Assembly: GCA_037975125.1 (NCBI GenBank)
Contig: CM075853.1
Location: 36,043,113 to 36,107,112, forward strand
DNA length: 64,000 nt
Direction of reading: 5' to 3'
From: Latrodectus hesperus
Taxonomy: Eukaryota; Arthropoda; Arachnida; Araneae; Theridiidae
The notes under the pieces were generated by a model, which saw only the letters and a list, made by a program, of their open reading frames with translations, was not told the DNA's origin and did not search any database. Shown here piece by piece: positions 37,183-54,194 of this stretch; position 1 is the stretch's first letter; each line of letters starts with the position of its first letter. A program made the position numbers and the translations under genes.

Positions 37183-38296
37183 AATAACTGAACACTTTGC
37201 TTATAACCTTTCATTGCATGAAGAACCACCAAATCTAATAATATAATTTTCATTTGTTTTTATAATTTGAAGTAAATGATTTTAGAAACATATAATGCAA
37301 GTTTGTTACTATTAATAAATTTGTCACTTGTATTTACTTTTCAAAATGAAATGCAAAATGATGAATTTTAAGTATGACAATTATTTTACTTATATAAGAT
37401 GCAACAATATAGCTGTAAATGATAAAAAGCTAATTTATTGCAATAATTTCAAAGAATTTCCTTCGCATTTAATAATTCCTTTGTTATCAATATGAGCTAC
37501 ATATAATGTAGACAAACCTATAAGCCATGATAGGTCCCAAGATAGGTGGTCACCTAGATTGATTGAATGTAGGTTCCCAAGCTTGGTCCTATCTTGGCAA
37601 CCCACACTGCGGTCTATATTGAGTCTATATCCAGGATTGACCCAATATAAACCACCAATAATGAACCTAGACAATGCCACGATTAGCCAGCCAATATAGG
37701 GGCAAGTTATTTTGCTACTTGGGTTAGAGGATAAAATTCAATTAAAATTTAAAATCGTTTATTTACATCATCTCATAAAGGAAATTAATTTAGTTTGAAC
37801 TAAACTAAAAAGATCTCAAAAGCTTTTATTAACCATGGACTCCAAAAATTCATATCAAGTTCTAAAATCTAAAATTTGTGATTTTGTCATGATTTTAGAC
37901 TTTTTAACAAGTGCAAAGTTAGATTTTTTTCATCAAATATTCAAATTTGCTTGCATTAAAGGTGATTATCTTGCATTAATTTTTTCAATAAAAGTACAAA
38001 TAAATTTTATTTTCTGGGTATATTTTTCATTTTTAGTCGAAGATCGTGAGAATCGAAGTTTTTCTATGGATGTTTTTGTTCACAAAGCATAATTAATAAT
38101 TAATTTTTTAGTAATTTATAAGTATACTTTCCATGTAAATAACTTGAACTTGAATTATTTATAAATTAATGATATTTTTTTAAAATCTTATTACGTTTTC
38201 AGACAATAAATCTACTGAAACAGTCTTATTTTTTGTAAAAATTAGTTTCACTATTGACTACGGTATTTCTGTGAAATAAACATGTATTTCATTTGA
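37183..38296. other. Region upstream of ferritin, with a TTGG/CCAA-rich block
   Basis: 37500-37720 is less AT-rich and contains repeated half-palindromes (AGGTCCCAAGATAGG, AGGTTCCCAAGCTTGGTCC, CTATCTTGGCAACC, CCAATATA), a texture I associate with MITE-like repeats. The rest is AT-rich with no gene. Confidence 0.45.
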
Positions 38297-38304
38297 TGAC
38301 GTAA
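38297..38304 (+). promoter_or_regulatory. CRE/ATF-like site TGACGTAA
   Basis: TGACGTAA, a one-base variant of the CREB/ATF octamer, about 215 bp upstream of the ferritin TATA box. The function is inferred from sequence only. Confidence 0.35.
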
Positions 38305-38510
38305 TTGAGTATTCGAATTGCCCCTTCATTGCAAAATAATTTATAAATTCATTAGCTTGTTTGAATTTAAAAATTATTCTGCTATACTTTTTCATGTATC
38401 TACCAAATATAAATTAAACTGCTTATAATTTGTAAATATATATTTCTGGAGAAATTATAGAAATCAAAATTAAATTGGGAGTCATGACAGTAGATTCAAC
38501 AGCCGATGGC

Positions 38511-38518
38511 TATAAATA
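38511..38518 (+). promoter_or_regulatory. TATA box of the ferritin gene
   Basis: TATAAATA, the canonical form, lies 150 bp before the ATG. A start site 25-32 bp downstream would fall near 38540, just before the iron-responsive element, which places that element close to the cap as expected. Confidence 0.8.
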
Positions 38519-38534
38519 TTCGTACAGTAGAGGT

Positions 38535-38542
38535 TGACGTCA
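38535..38542 (+). promoter_or_regulatory. Palindromic CRE TGACGTCA at the predicted start site
   Basis: A perfect CREB/ATF octamer centred about 25 bp after the TATA box, overlapping the expected transcription start. Its function is inferred. Confidence 0.4.
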
Positions 38543-38556
38543 TAACTTTATGGTGT

Positions 38557-38581
38557 CTTGCTTCAACAGTGTTTGAACGGG
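38557..38581 (+). promoter_or_regulatory. Iron-responsive element (IRE) in the ferritin 5' UTR
   Basis: Canonical fold: lower stem CTTG/CGGG (with G-U pairs), unpaired C at 38561, five-base-pair upper stem TTCAA/TTGAA, and loop CAGTGT (38567-38572). This matches the CAGUGN loop with C bulge five bases away that iron regulatory proteins bind. In iron-poor cells IRP binding near the cap blocks translation of ferritin mRNA. The element lies roughly 15-20 nt after the predicted start site and about 80 nt before the ATG. Confidence 0.95.
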
Positions 38582-38660
38582 CATCTCTCTTTCTCTTTCA
38601 ATTTCCTTAAATAATTATAATTGTCTTTGTAATTTACAATAATCAATTATAACTGAAACA

Positions 38661-43657
<4,997 letters not shown>

Positions 43658-43763
43658 ATCCAAATTCAGTTCTGCGCACAATTATTTTGCCATCTAAAGT
43701 TCTTTCCTCTTGACTATGTTCAGTTAATTAACAATAGATAATTCTTAAATTGGAAATTTATTC

Positions 43764-43821
43764 AATAAATGAATAGTTGTTGCCTTCAAAAAACATCTGT
43801 AGAAACTGAAAGCAAAATAAA
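43764..43821 (+). terminator. Ferritin poly(A) signals
   Basis: AATAAA at 43764-43769 and again at 43816-43821. The second is followed within 30 bp by TTTGTCTGATTTCTG, a plausible GU-rich downstream element. Alternative 3' ends are possible. Confidence 0.75.
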
Positions 43822-43839
43822 CCTACTAAGTAACCAAAT

Positions 43840-46800
43840 CTTTGTCTGATTTCTGAGTACACATTAACACAACCTTCTCATAAAGCCTTTGAAATAATTT
43901 AGAAAATTATGGCACAATAATATATCAAATATTGCACGAAATGTTAATACAGATGTGGGATTTAAGTTTTTTGGGGCTTTTGAATTTATATGTTGGGAAT
44001 ACAATATTTCTTATGTAATTTGATACTAATTAAGAAACTAATGCAAATAAGTATTTTAACTTTGAATAGTTATCAGCTTTCCCATTATTCAATATCAAAT
44101 CAAAATAGATTGATTCCCCTAGATTGAATTAACATGCATATTCTTTTAAATACAGTAAATTGTAAAGTTAATTTATGAAAATTCTTAATATTTTTACTAC
44201 TACAGAATTTATTTTGATAGCCAAAATGCTATATCATAAAATCTACAGAATGTTATTTGCATAAAAATATGAAAATTATTTGTTTCTTGCCATGTTCTTG
44301 TGGTTAGGAAAGTAGATGTTATAACAATTCATCTGATTTTCATACTTAGTAGTTAGTTTTTTACCGAATTTATGATTACGAGTTTCCATGCATCTTGTCG
44401 ATATTATTCCATTTAATGAAATATTTAAAATGAAATGGTGCTTTGGGTATGTACAGTATTTAAAAGAAGTTAAATTACATTCCAATATATTTATAGACAT
44501 GGATTTATGATTTTTTTCAGTCCTTTCTAGATAAAGATAGCAAACAAAAAAGTATACCCTATTGTCTTCCATCATGGAAAATTCTAAATGCTTTAATTTG
44601 AAATAATGTACAAAATTCGCTTAAAAAATCTACAGAAATCTGAACATTAAAGGGGATGAGCAATACTAGATTTAATTCATGCTAACTCTTAAGAACAGAG
44701 TATTGTGATGCATTAAATTAATATTGTTTGATTTGAATTATATATATAAATCAATGCATAGTACGGAGATATTGGCATACTTCTCTGAGCTAAATCTGAT
44801 CGAGTATATTTGGAACCCTTTCAAATAATACATTGTTGTAAGAACATGCTTCCTTTTACTGTGGGGGACTTATATGTTCAAGAGAGTATTCTCTTGAACT
44901 CAAAACTATAATGCGTTCAAGAGAGATTTCGCTTCCTCTCTTGAACGTATTAGTTTTCATTAAACTATTGTTAACCTCATGACACACAGGCGAATGTCTT
45001 GTATTATTTCTAATGAATAAGTTTTCATCATTTACATGTAACCATGTTGCTGTCCTGAAACATCGATCTTGCTTAAAATAACAATTTCAATGCATTTTTT
45101 GTATTTGTTTTCTTGCATTGAGTTTTATTTCAAAACAAATGCATGCAACATTCAAGCATTGTTGTCCCACAGCATTTTTTATTGCACTTTTTTGTTTTTT
45201 CTAATTTTTATGATCTATGTAATTATGTATATAATAAATATTCTCTTACAATATTGTCTGTTATGTGTGTAAGAGATTAAGATTATTTTAATATCAAAAG
45301 GCCTTTTTACTTTTTAAAAAATATTCTCATTTTATTGATTTACATAAGAAATCAATATTTTATATAACTATTAAATACTCGTATTTATTGCATGCTTATT
45401 TTAACTATTTTTGTTGCATATAGATTTTAAAATGAAACAAGCCAAGTTATTAGTATTTTTGCGGCAAATTGAATCAATTGTAGATTTTTTTCAGATAAAA
45501 AGTAAATTTAAAATTTACATTAAAGCAAAAGAATTAAAAATTTTGATACAGTTATGAACATAATTACGATCATTTGTGACTTCCTGTCACTTTCCATGCT
45601 GGGATCTTGCCTAAATAAGAAAAATTATTTTGATCATTGCATTTCACATAATAGTGAAAAAAGAAAAAAAAAACATTGATCTGCGTATACTTGGATTGAT
45701 TGTGTAAATCTAAAAATAAAATATTTCAAATTCACAGATACTGTATTATTGTTCTATTATTAATCGCTGAGACATCCTTTTAATTAATAAATTTGTTTCA
45801 ACAAACATCAATCTTTTAATCAACATTTTCTTATAAACTTAATTATCTAGAAAAAAATGTAATACTGACAATTTTTATTCCATTTTTAAGTAATGTTATT
45901 ATAATATTTTTAAATTCAAAAATTAGATAACCACAGCATTATATCATTTTTCTTAAAATGATTTCAGAGCTTCTGACATTGATGGCATTGATAGATTCAG
46001 CATGGCAACTAGAATACAAATCGTGGATAATTAGTCTGAAAATGACGAATAGCGTTGCATAAATGTTTCGAAAAAAAAGGTTCATTAACATTACTTTACA
46101 ATGATGTTAACAATGATAATTAGACTTCGAAAGTCAATCAAGTTAAATGTATTTATTTTTGTTAGTTCTGCTTCGTTTCAGCTGTTAATGACCTAATTTA
46201 ATGAAACAATTTTTTCTTTCATCCACTACTATTTATTTAATACAGTAACTCAAAAACATTTTTTTTTGCACATTTAGAATTTCACATTGAAAATAATGGT
46301 TTTAGCATTACGCCTTTTATATTCAGATTGATCGGAATTGGACATCAAAACATAAAACTGTCATGTTCTTTTCTCCTATTCTGAATTCGTTCATTACTTT
46401 TGCTATCTTTTCGTGTCTCTTGAAATAAACTAAAGAATGCTACGTTTGCTATGCAATTTGTATTGAGTGCATCAAAACCTGTGATTAATTTGGTTGCACT
46501 GATAGAAAATAAATGCAAAAAGTATGTTTGTATAGAAAGTTCATATCGCAATTTCTGATTAATTATTTTATTTTATAAACTATTTAAATGTTAAATTTAT
46601 TTGTTATTTGCGAAACATTATTAAGGGAAATGTTTCTTGAATTATTCTCCTTAAAATTTTTTAGCCGTTTCTGGGAAAGTGCAGAAAACTATTTTATCTG
46701 AAAGCCTAAATGGCTACAAGCGATTATTTTCCATTAGTTATTTCTTCTCAATATCATTGACGGATTTTCCACAAATTTTAAAAGTTTATAATTTATTTTT

Positions 46801-47267
46801 GTCCTATCATTAAATAATGCCTATAGTTTATTTTATTTTTTACAGGTCTAATATACCTCGTTCATTTAAATAATAGAAAAATTGTCTTTAGATTATAAAA
46901 CGCAAGGAAATATTTCTTATACTTTTTAATCTTAAGAGGTTATATCTTAATGCTATTTTCAGAAAAGCTTCAATAACAATCCTAATGCCAACATGATAAA
47001 CTGTCACTTTATTTTTCATTTTCTACTATTATTTTTGCATTTTACTTTTACTATTTATTTTTTACTGTGAATAAACATTCATCAAAAGAAACTATAAAAC
47101 GGTATTAGTTTGACGTTTGAAATATATGAATCAAGAAATTAGTTAATCTTTCAAGACTTAAACAAAACAAATCACATGCTTTTTCGTTTTTTATTATAAT
47201 AATTATACGATTTCAAAATGCTATTAATGTAAGCATATAGAAATGTCTCTCTCTCTTCGTCAATTTA
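43840..47267. other. Intergenic 3' of ferritin, one foldback cluster
   Basis: AT-rich DNA without genes. The palindrome cluster at 44870-44957 is listed separately. I see nothing else. Confidence 0.65.
44870..44957. repeat. Nested palindromes built on TTCAAGAGA
   Basis: GTTCAAGAGAGTATTCTCTTGAAC forms one small palindrome near 44877. Then AAAACTATAATGCGTTCAAG continues as GAGAG (44902-44925) and pairs with CTCTCTTGAACGTATTAGTT followed by TT (44936-44957) with minor slips. Four copies of TTCAAGAGA or its complement lie within 90 bp. This could be a small foldback element. Confidence 0.85.
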
Positions 47268-47444
47268 GCCGAGCTGCCAGCCGAATGGTTAGCTCTCTTG
47301 CCTTCGGTTTAACAGTTCGTGGGTTCGAATCCCACCTTGGGAATGGATGTTTGTAGTGGCTCGGAATCCACTTTAAACCGTAAGTCCCGGTCTAATTAGC
47401 CCTCGTGTGCAAAAAATGACCATTGAGCGACAAACAAACCAAAC
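47268..47444 (+). mobile_element. tRNA-derived SINE family A, young copy
   Basis: 177 bp flanked by CTTCGTCAATTTA (47255-47267) and CTTCGTCAGTTTA (47445-47457), a 13-bp target-site duplication with one mismatch. The head has an A-box-like GCCGAATGGTTAGC and the B-box GGGTTCGAATCCC. The tail is CAAACAAACCAAACC. It is about 90% or more identical by eye to the copy at 60505. Confidence 0.93.
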
Positions 47445-47457
47445 CTTCGTCAGTTTA

Positions 47458-50300
47458 ATTCAGCTGTTGAAAGCTGAAATTAGTTTGCTTATTATTTCAG
47501 TACTTTTAATCGGTTTTTTTCAGTTGTTTTTGAATATGAGAAAATAAATTATTTGATGCTTTATTTTGCTATGCATACTTATGAAAGACAAGTCCTCTAC
47601 TAACCAAAAAGAAAATATTGTTTTGACTATCATTACGGATCGAATTAATAAAATTGATTAAGATTTCTGTCACTTTAACTAGAAATTTAATTTGCAATAA
47701 TTTTAAGATAAATGTCACATAATTTTTGTAAAACTATTCAAAATAACTATTTAGTTAAAAATGCAAACATTCATATCATTTACATAAAATTTATACAAAT
47801 AAATATGATAAAATTTGTATCAATTTCATAACACTAATATTTGTTTAAAATAATACCGCCAATAATTTGATTTCAAAAGATCTTAAGATGAAAACATCAG
47901 AGTATTCACATTTATTAACCTCAAGCGCCTTTATGCGTTTAGTGCATATTACCACTATTGTGTACAAGAATTATAAAAAAAATGAATTATAATTTTTATT
48001 CTATGGAAAAATATAATGGATACAACTGTTAATAACTTTGAAACCAGATTATAATTAATTCAACAGGTAATTTATTATATAAAAAAATTTACAATTCTAT
48101 TACAGAGAAAAGAGGATGTGGAAATCGATATTTTCAATAAATAGTAATATCGATCTTAGAAATTATCCTAGCAACAAATAACAAGGAAATATTTCTATAA
48201 GAAAATGTTAACCAATAGGTGAATGACTCAGTTAAGGATATACATTATTTACTAAAAAGGTTGGTTGAGGAAAATTTCTCGATTTTTTTTTAAGATAACA
48301 AGAGAGTGATTAATGAGAAAGATAAATCATATGAGATTAATGAAGTGTTAAAAACTTATGTGTTAGGTCATAGTATTTCAAGAGAATTGCTTAATTTTAC
48401 TTTCAAATGAGCATTGTCAAATTATTTAGCCATTTTTCAAAACGTAAAATCTTTCGACTTTTGGAACCTGCGCACTTTCATTTAGCCGAGGAAATTTTGG
48501 CTGACAGCCAAGAATTTCGTGAAAACACGTTATTCTACTCTAAATTATTTGAATATTGTTTTCTGTCTTTCATCGCACAAATTAATGCATTCTGTTTCTA
48601 AGAACTAAACGAATATTATATTCTAAAACAATTAGAAATTATTTACTTTGTGAAATATTCATGTTTTGTAATATGTACATTTAAAAAATTTCTTTTAAAA
48701 ATAAATTAATCTTGCTTGTTATGTTTTATATGTAAATTTACCTCTATATAATACATTACAATAAAATAAGTTATACTAAGCCACTTAAAAATTTGTGAGA
48801 ACATAAAAAATTAACGCTAATTTGAAACTTAAATGGAATTTTTTGTTTTACTCACTCATATTTGTTAACATGTTATTCGTGATTGATTATTGTCTTTTAG
48901 AATAATATCGATAAATAGAGAATGGTTTTATTTTCCATTCTTCTTTTAATTTTTATTTTTATGTATTTGATATTTGTGGATTTTCCCCAAATGCCTTTTA
49001 AAGTTGTAAATATTTTAGCTACTGAGAGAGAGAGAGGTGTTCGACTACATATGTAAAATACTATTCATCACTTTTAGAAAAAATTTATAATTATTATTCA
49101 ATTTAAAAAATGAAGTTACCATTAAGTCCTACTTTTGAAGTGCAATCAGATTTTCTCTATTATATCTGTGTTATCATATATATTAGTGTAGTTTCATTAA
49201 TCATTTTTAAAAATTTCTGATTCAACTTGTCGCCATTCAGTTGTAAAACATTACCGCTCCATATTTACAGAAATTACCACACATATTTTATATATAATAT
49301 AATTAAAATTATTTATGAAATATTTAATTAAATTACGATTTATTATAAGTGTTTGCATTTACATTTTATTCAGAATTAGATTTCCAATAAATTGCAGAAA
49401 AGTATATTTTAAACAAATGATTTTATTTATTCAAACAGATTATTGAATCGTTATAGTACTTTTTCCTAAATTTAAAAAACGTATTCTAATAGTTTTCAGA
49501 AAATTGGATTTTCTCTGTCAAAGTTTTGGATGCTTTATCATGATAATTATCCTTATCCAGCAATTTTCTAACAGTTTCCCAACAAAGGTTCCTAACAGAG
49601 ATTTAAATTAGCTCTATATATGTATCAGACGTGAAAACTTTCTTTAACATTTTCTAAAATTATAAGTATTATTATTTTACTATTTTTGTTTTCATTTCAT
49701 ACAGAGAAAGCCTATTTTCAAAACACTTTTTTAATCTTTGTATGTTAAAATAATATCTGCAGCTTCAGAAAAATTAATCTTTTTATTTATTAAATCAGAA
49801 ATTTGCCTTGTGATAAAGTAAATATTCATATTATTGTTAGGGGCATGCTGGAAAATTTTATTAAATAAAATAATATTTTCAGTCAATTTCATTATCTTTA
49901 CTATTATATAGATAATTTTTATAATAAATATGGTTTCCTTAAATAAGTTGAATTAATTTATAAAGAAAATTCTTCAAATTAAAATGTTAGCACATAGTCA
50001 ACATAACACTCTGAAATTGATCACCGTTATCTGCCTAAGAATTGTTTAGTCAGTAAATGCAGGGCGTCAATATTTATTTCAATAGTGTGGGAGTTACTTT
50101 TGGAAGAAACTGTATAAATTTAAAATGAATGTTAATTTCGTGTAAATTATGAAAACCACTGCATTGAGTAACCTTTCCTGGTATTATTTCTTTCACTGTT
50201 AATGATAACTTTGAGTTGATAAATAATTTAAAAATAAGCCAATCTACAATTAATAATTTAACATGAAATGCGAGTTTTTATTTATTACAATTTTTACACT
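47458..50300. other. Intergenic, nothing recognised
   Basis: AT-rich, with a short (GA)n run at 49023. The 64-codon frame at 48407-48601 has no recognisable family and T-rich codon use, so I do not call it a gene. Confidence 0.6.
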
Positions 50301-50430
50301 TGCCCTGGACTTTCGGACGTCGCAGTTAGAAATTCTGCGGAAGATGACTTTTCATTCACCCCAAGATTGTATTGGGCTGCCCGACAGAGACTGATGGTTG
50401 AAAAACCAAGGTCGGGCGTAGTATAAAAAA
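50301..50430 (+). repeat. Interspersed repeat F, young and most complete copy
   Basis: TGCCCTGGACTTTCGGACGT at the start, then AATTCTGCGGAAGATGACTT to GTCGGGCGTAGTATAAAAAA. It is nearly identical to 30433-30530 and more distantly related to 9847-9976. ATTACAATTTT before it and ATTATAATTTT after it might be a target-site duplication. Confidence 0.88.
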
Positions 50431-51209
50431 ATTATTATAATTTTGATTTTTAAGTATGTAACATTGAAATATTTTTTAACACATAATTTTGAAATTTAAT
50501 TCTATTTGTCAATGTATGTATTTCTCTTACAAATTCACATTATGTTTCGAAATTCTTATCGAACATTTTAGAATTTTTTAAGATTATAGTTGACTATTAT
50601 CCATAAATGTGTGAGTATATGTAATGGAAAGAATTTTCTTGAATACTGTTCATACAAATTCATTTATTCCTTTTATTCTGTTAATTTTTATTGAATGGGA
50701 AATTTTATAAACAACAAAAATGCTAAATATTCACTGCATTTTGATATCCTTATTATTTTCCTTTCCTAATTCTAGAACAATCAGAAAAAGTAATGTTTTT
50801 TTTGGTTATTTTGCTTTTATATTTATTCACTTGTCTCTGTTGAATTAAAAAAAATTAACCAAATGTGATATGATGATACAAATTTGACTTTATTTATAAT
50901 GCACAACAAAGTGCAATTTATTTTATACTAGTTCATTAATTTTACTGCTGAAAATGTTAAAACCTGAAAATTTAAGCTTAGCCTCGTGACATAAAGCACC
51001 ATCGATTTTTACATTTTTTATAAATAAAAATTTTGGATATCATCCAATTTTAAAAGATAATGATGTCTTTTGAAGAATGAATACATAGATATGTATGAAA
51101 AATCCAACATGCCACTAATGATTACGCCTTTTATTTTAGCCTGTTTATCATTTTAGTGTTCGATATTTTAAGTACTAATAAAATTTAAACTTTGTTATAT
51201 TCACTATAC
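50431..51209. other. Intergenic, nothing recognised
   Basis: AT-rich, no gene or repeat seen. Confidence 0.6.
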
Positions 51210-54194
51210 CAGGGATGGCGAACCTTTTTTGATGTCCGTGCCACGAAGTCATAAAAATTCGTTTTTAAATAGTTAATGTCCCACAATAAAATTTAATTTG
51301 AAATGTTTGCGTGGTGAAACTATACGTAAATTTAATTAAATAAACAAATAAAAGCAATTCTTCTTTACACAATTTTTTATTAATCAATATTTTACAAAAA
51401 GCAATATGCTAGAAACAAAATTCACGTTAAAAGCAATTGTTTTTAATGTGATTTTTGTTGCTGTACACATGATAAAGATTTAATATCTGGTTCGTATTTA
51501 ATTAATTTCAACAATACGCATGCAAAGCTCGTACTCATCCGTCATTCTATTCCTGTATTTATTTTTTTATAAATATTAATTCTAAAAATAGAGTATCACA
51601 TGCCCACGTCGATGAAATATTGATAAAATTGCTTTTGCTAATATTTTTAAACAATTAAACGAGTCAGGAATTGAATTCCATGTACTTGGAATTTCATCTC
51701 TTCTGCAATTTTATTTATTTTATCTAATAATTGATTACTTTCAATAATTTCTAAATCATTTCTTAAATCAACAAATTTTGGTTCCATATGATACTTGACT
51801 GAAATTCAACTAATTTTATTTCTAATTCATTAAAACTTAATCATTCAAGGGCTTTTAAATTTAAATTTTCAAATGGTATTATATCAGGATATAAAATAAA
51901 TTTAAAAGTTTCTTCAAATTCTTTAAATTGCGTAAATCTTGCAGAAAATTCCTGAATCAGGGATTGAATTACCATTGAAAATTCTTTCGTAAATGACTCT
52001 TTATTTGGCTTTTCGTGACATTCACTTTCAGAAAAAAATTAGTATTCGGAAAATATTTATATGAATTTGAAAGAATATCGCTTTTAAAAATCTGTAATTT
52101 CACTTCCAACACTTTGATTAATTCAAACATTATAATGACTGTTTTATTAACACCTTGAAGTTGTATATTTAATTCATTTAAGTAAGAGCATTATCAGTGA
52201 AAAAATATAACTATGCTAGCCATTCTACATCCAATAATTGATTGTATTGGTCAATAATGTTCTCATTATTTAAAAATAATCTTATTTCCTCCAAGCAATC
52301 AACAAATCTTTGCAAAGCATTTCCGCGGCTTAAGCAGCGTATATTATTGTATAAAAGTAAGCTATTGTACGACGAGTTTACTTCCTTTAACAATTCTTGA
52401 AATCTTCTTTTATTTAGTTCTCGTTCTGATATAAAATTGACTAAATTTGCTACAAAACTCAAAATATCATCAAACATTTTTAAATCTGTTTTGGCACATA
52501 ACGCTTGTTGGTGAATAATGCAATGAAAATCAAGAATTGTGTGTCTAATACGTTTGGTAAATAAATTTATAAATCCATTTCCCCGTCCAGTCAACTGAGG
52601 ACACTGTCAGTTGTAACTGACATAATTTTAGAAGGACATATTTCTCTTTTTTCCAATGCATCTATAACTGCATTACAAATGTCTAATCCTTTTGTTGTTG
52701 TTAATGTTGATAAACGTATTAACTCTTCTTTCATATTGTTTTGAACAAAATAACATACAAAAATTGCTAAGCGAGCAGAGCCCGTTACGTCGGTAGACTC
52801 GTCAAGGTAAATGGATATAAAATCGCAATATTTTATATGACTATTTTGTAGAAAATTTACATTTTCCACCATATCCAAAATTCTCTTTTTCACTGTATTC
52901 CTAGCTATCGGCATGTCTTTAATTCTTTGGATAATTTTTTCTTTGTTTTCGAAATCATCGAATAAGTATGGTGCACATTGCAGCCAAGCATCCTTTAAAA
53001 ATTCGCCTTCATTAAAAGGTTTCCCAAACTGAGCAATAGTTTTTGAAACTTGATAATCGGCAGCAGTGGTGTTTGATTGAGTTCCAATATATTTCACTAA
53101 AAAAGTTGTTATTTATATTTAAGGCACATGATACATACTACGTTTGCTCTTCTACACTTAGATTGAGGAGAAATTTAGGGTTTCATAATGCCGCTTAACT
53201 GAAAATGTTCTACAGACTACAATTTTAGAACATAAAATACAAATTACTTTACTGTCCTTTTCAATCATACCACATCTATCGGTCCACCAAGCTTGAAATT
53301 CTCTGTTGCTACATGTTCCGTATAATTTCGATTTCTTCATTGAACTAGCCATAATAAGAAATTCTAAAAAATATATATTTTGATAATATTGTTATAAAAT
53401 AAATAATTTATTCTGCATTTGTTTGCAAGAACATATTTCGTCACATATTAAAGTACTAAAAAATATCACATATTAAAGTAACACAAGAAAATAATAAATA
53501 ATATATTAAGTCAAGGTAATTTTAATAATTATTTCTATACACTGAATTAATTATAAAATAATTTCTCATAATATTAAAATATTTTATTGTTCAAAAATAA
53601 ACGAAATAAATTATAAGTTTAGTAACTTTTAATACCTTAAGGTTGTTACAGGTTAAAACTTCAGTCGTGATGCAAAATGTTCTTGTAAACGAATGCAGAA
53701 TATAAAATATTAAATAATATGTAAAAATATTTACTTAATAATAACACTACATCTCTATTTACAATAAATGGTGATTTATTTATTTATTTTTTGTCAAGTC
53801 ACTGAAGTTTCAAAGACGACGGTTTACTAAATATGACTAATGCAGTCTGTCGTCTGATTCGGGCGCTGCGACGGCAACAACATGCAATAACATTAGAAGG
53901 CGAAACTGGATACGCAATTTTTTTTTAATCTAATTCGCATCTTTATATATTTGGAGAGAATTCATGTGAGATTTTAATAAGAAAATGTATAATTTGACGG
54001 TTATAGTTAACATATCAAGATAGGTATTCAGTACTACAAATTTATATCATAAATTAAGTGTAGATTAATACTTTTTTATTCATTTCTATAAAAAAAGGTA
54101 ACTTCTAAAAAAAAGTAATTTTGTTTTTCTGCGTGTCATCAAAATTTTTAAACGTGCCACTTATGGCACGCATGCCATTGGTTTGAAGAAAAAT
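51210..54194 (-). mobile_element. hAT-type DNA transposon, decayed, about 3.0 kb
   Basis: The left end CAGGGATGGCGAACCTTTTT and the right end (reverse complement with AACC, GGCATGCGTGCCATAAG) look like hAT terminal repeats with a shared GTGCCA segment about 30 bp in. The right terminus is eroded. The interior carries a transposase pseudogene on the minus strand. 53760-53920, on the 5' side of the pseudogene, is less AT-rich and may be its leader. The 8-bp duplication could not be confirmed. Confidence 0.78.
51450..53352 (-). pseudogene. hAT transposase pseudogene (GTF2IRD2/ZBED-like)
   Basis: Frame pieces in order: 53352-53158, a BED-type zinc finger (VICILCSKIVVCRTFSVKRH); 53097-52591, the start of the RNase H-like core (FISIYLDESTDVTGSARLAI with the first catalytic Asp); 52594-52211, the insertion domain (LDFHCIIHQQALCAK, then DVEWLA). 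Decayed C-terminal stretches include LNIQLQGVNKTV near 52150 and YEPDIKSL near 51480 from the dimerisation region. At least two frameshifts and several stops disable it. The type matches hAT transposases related to GTF2IRD2 and similar domesticated vertebrate genes. Confidence 0.85.

Noticed and set aside
47280..47340. tRNA-like B-boxes at 47.3, 60.5, 34.4, 59.4, 19.8 and 63.9 kb as possible tRNA genes
   Set aside because: None gives a complete cloverleaf with acceptor pairing; clear target duplications or shared bodies mark several as SINEs.
48407..48601. 64-codon plus-strand frame
   Set aside because: No recognisable motif; Phe- and Ile-rich composition is expected by chance in AT-rich DNA.
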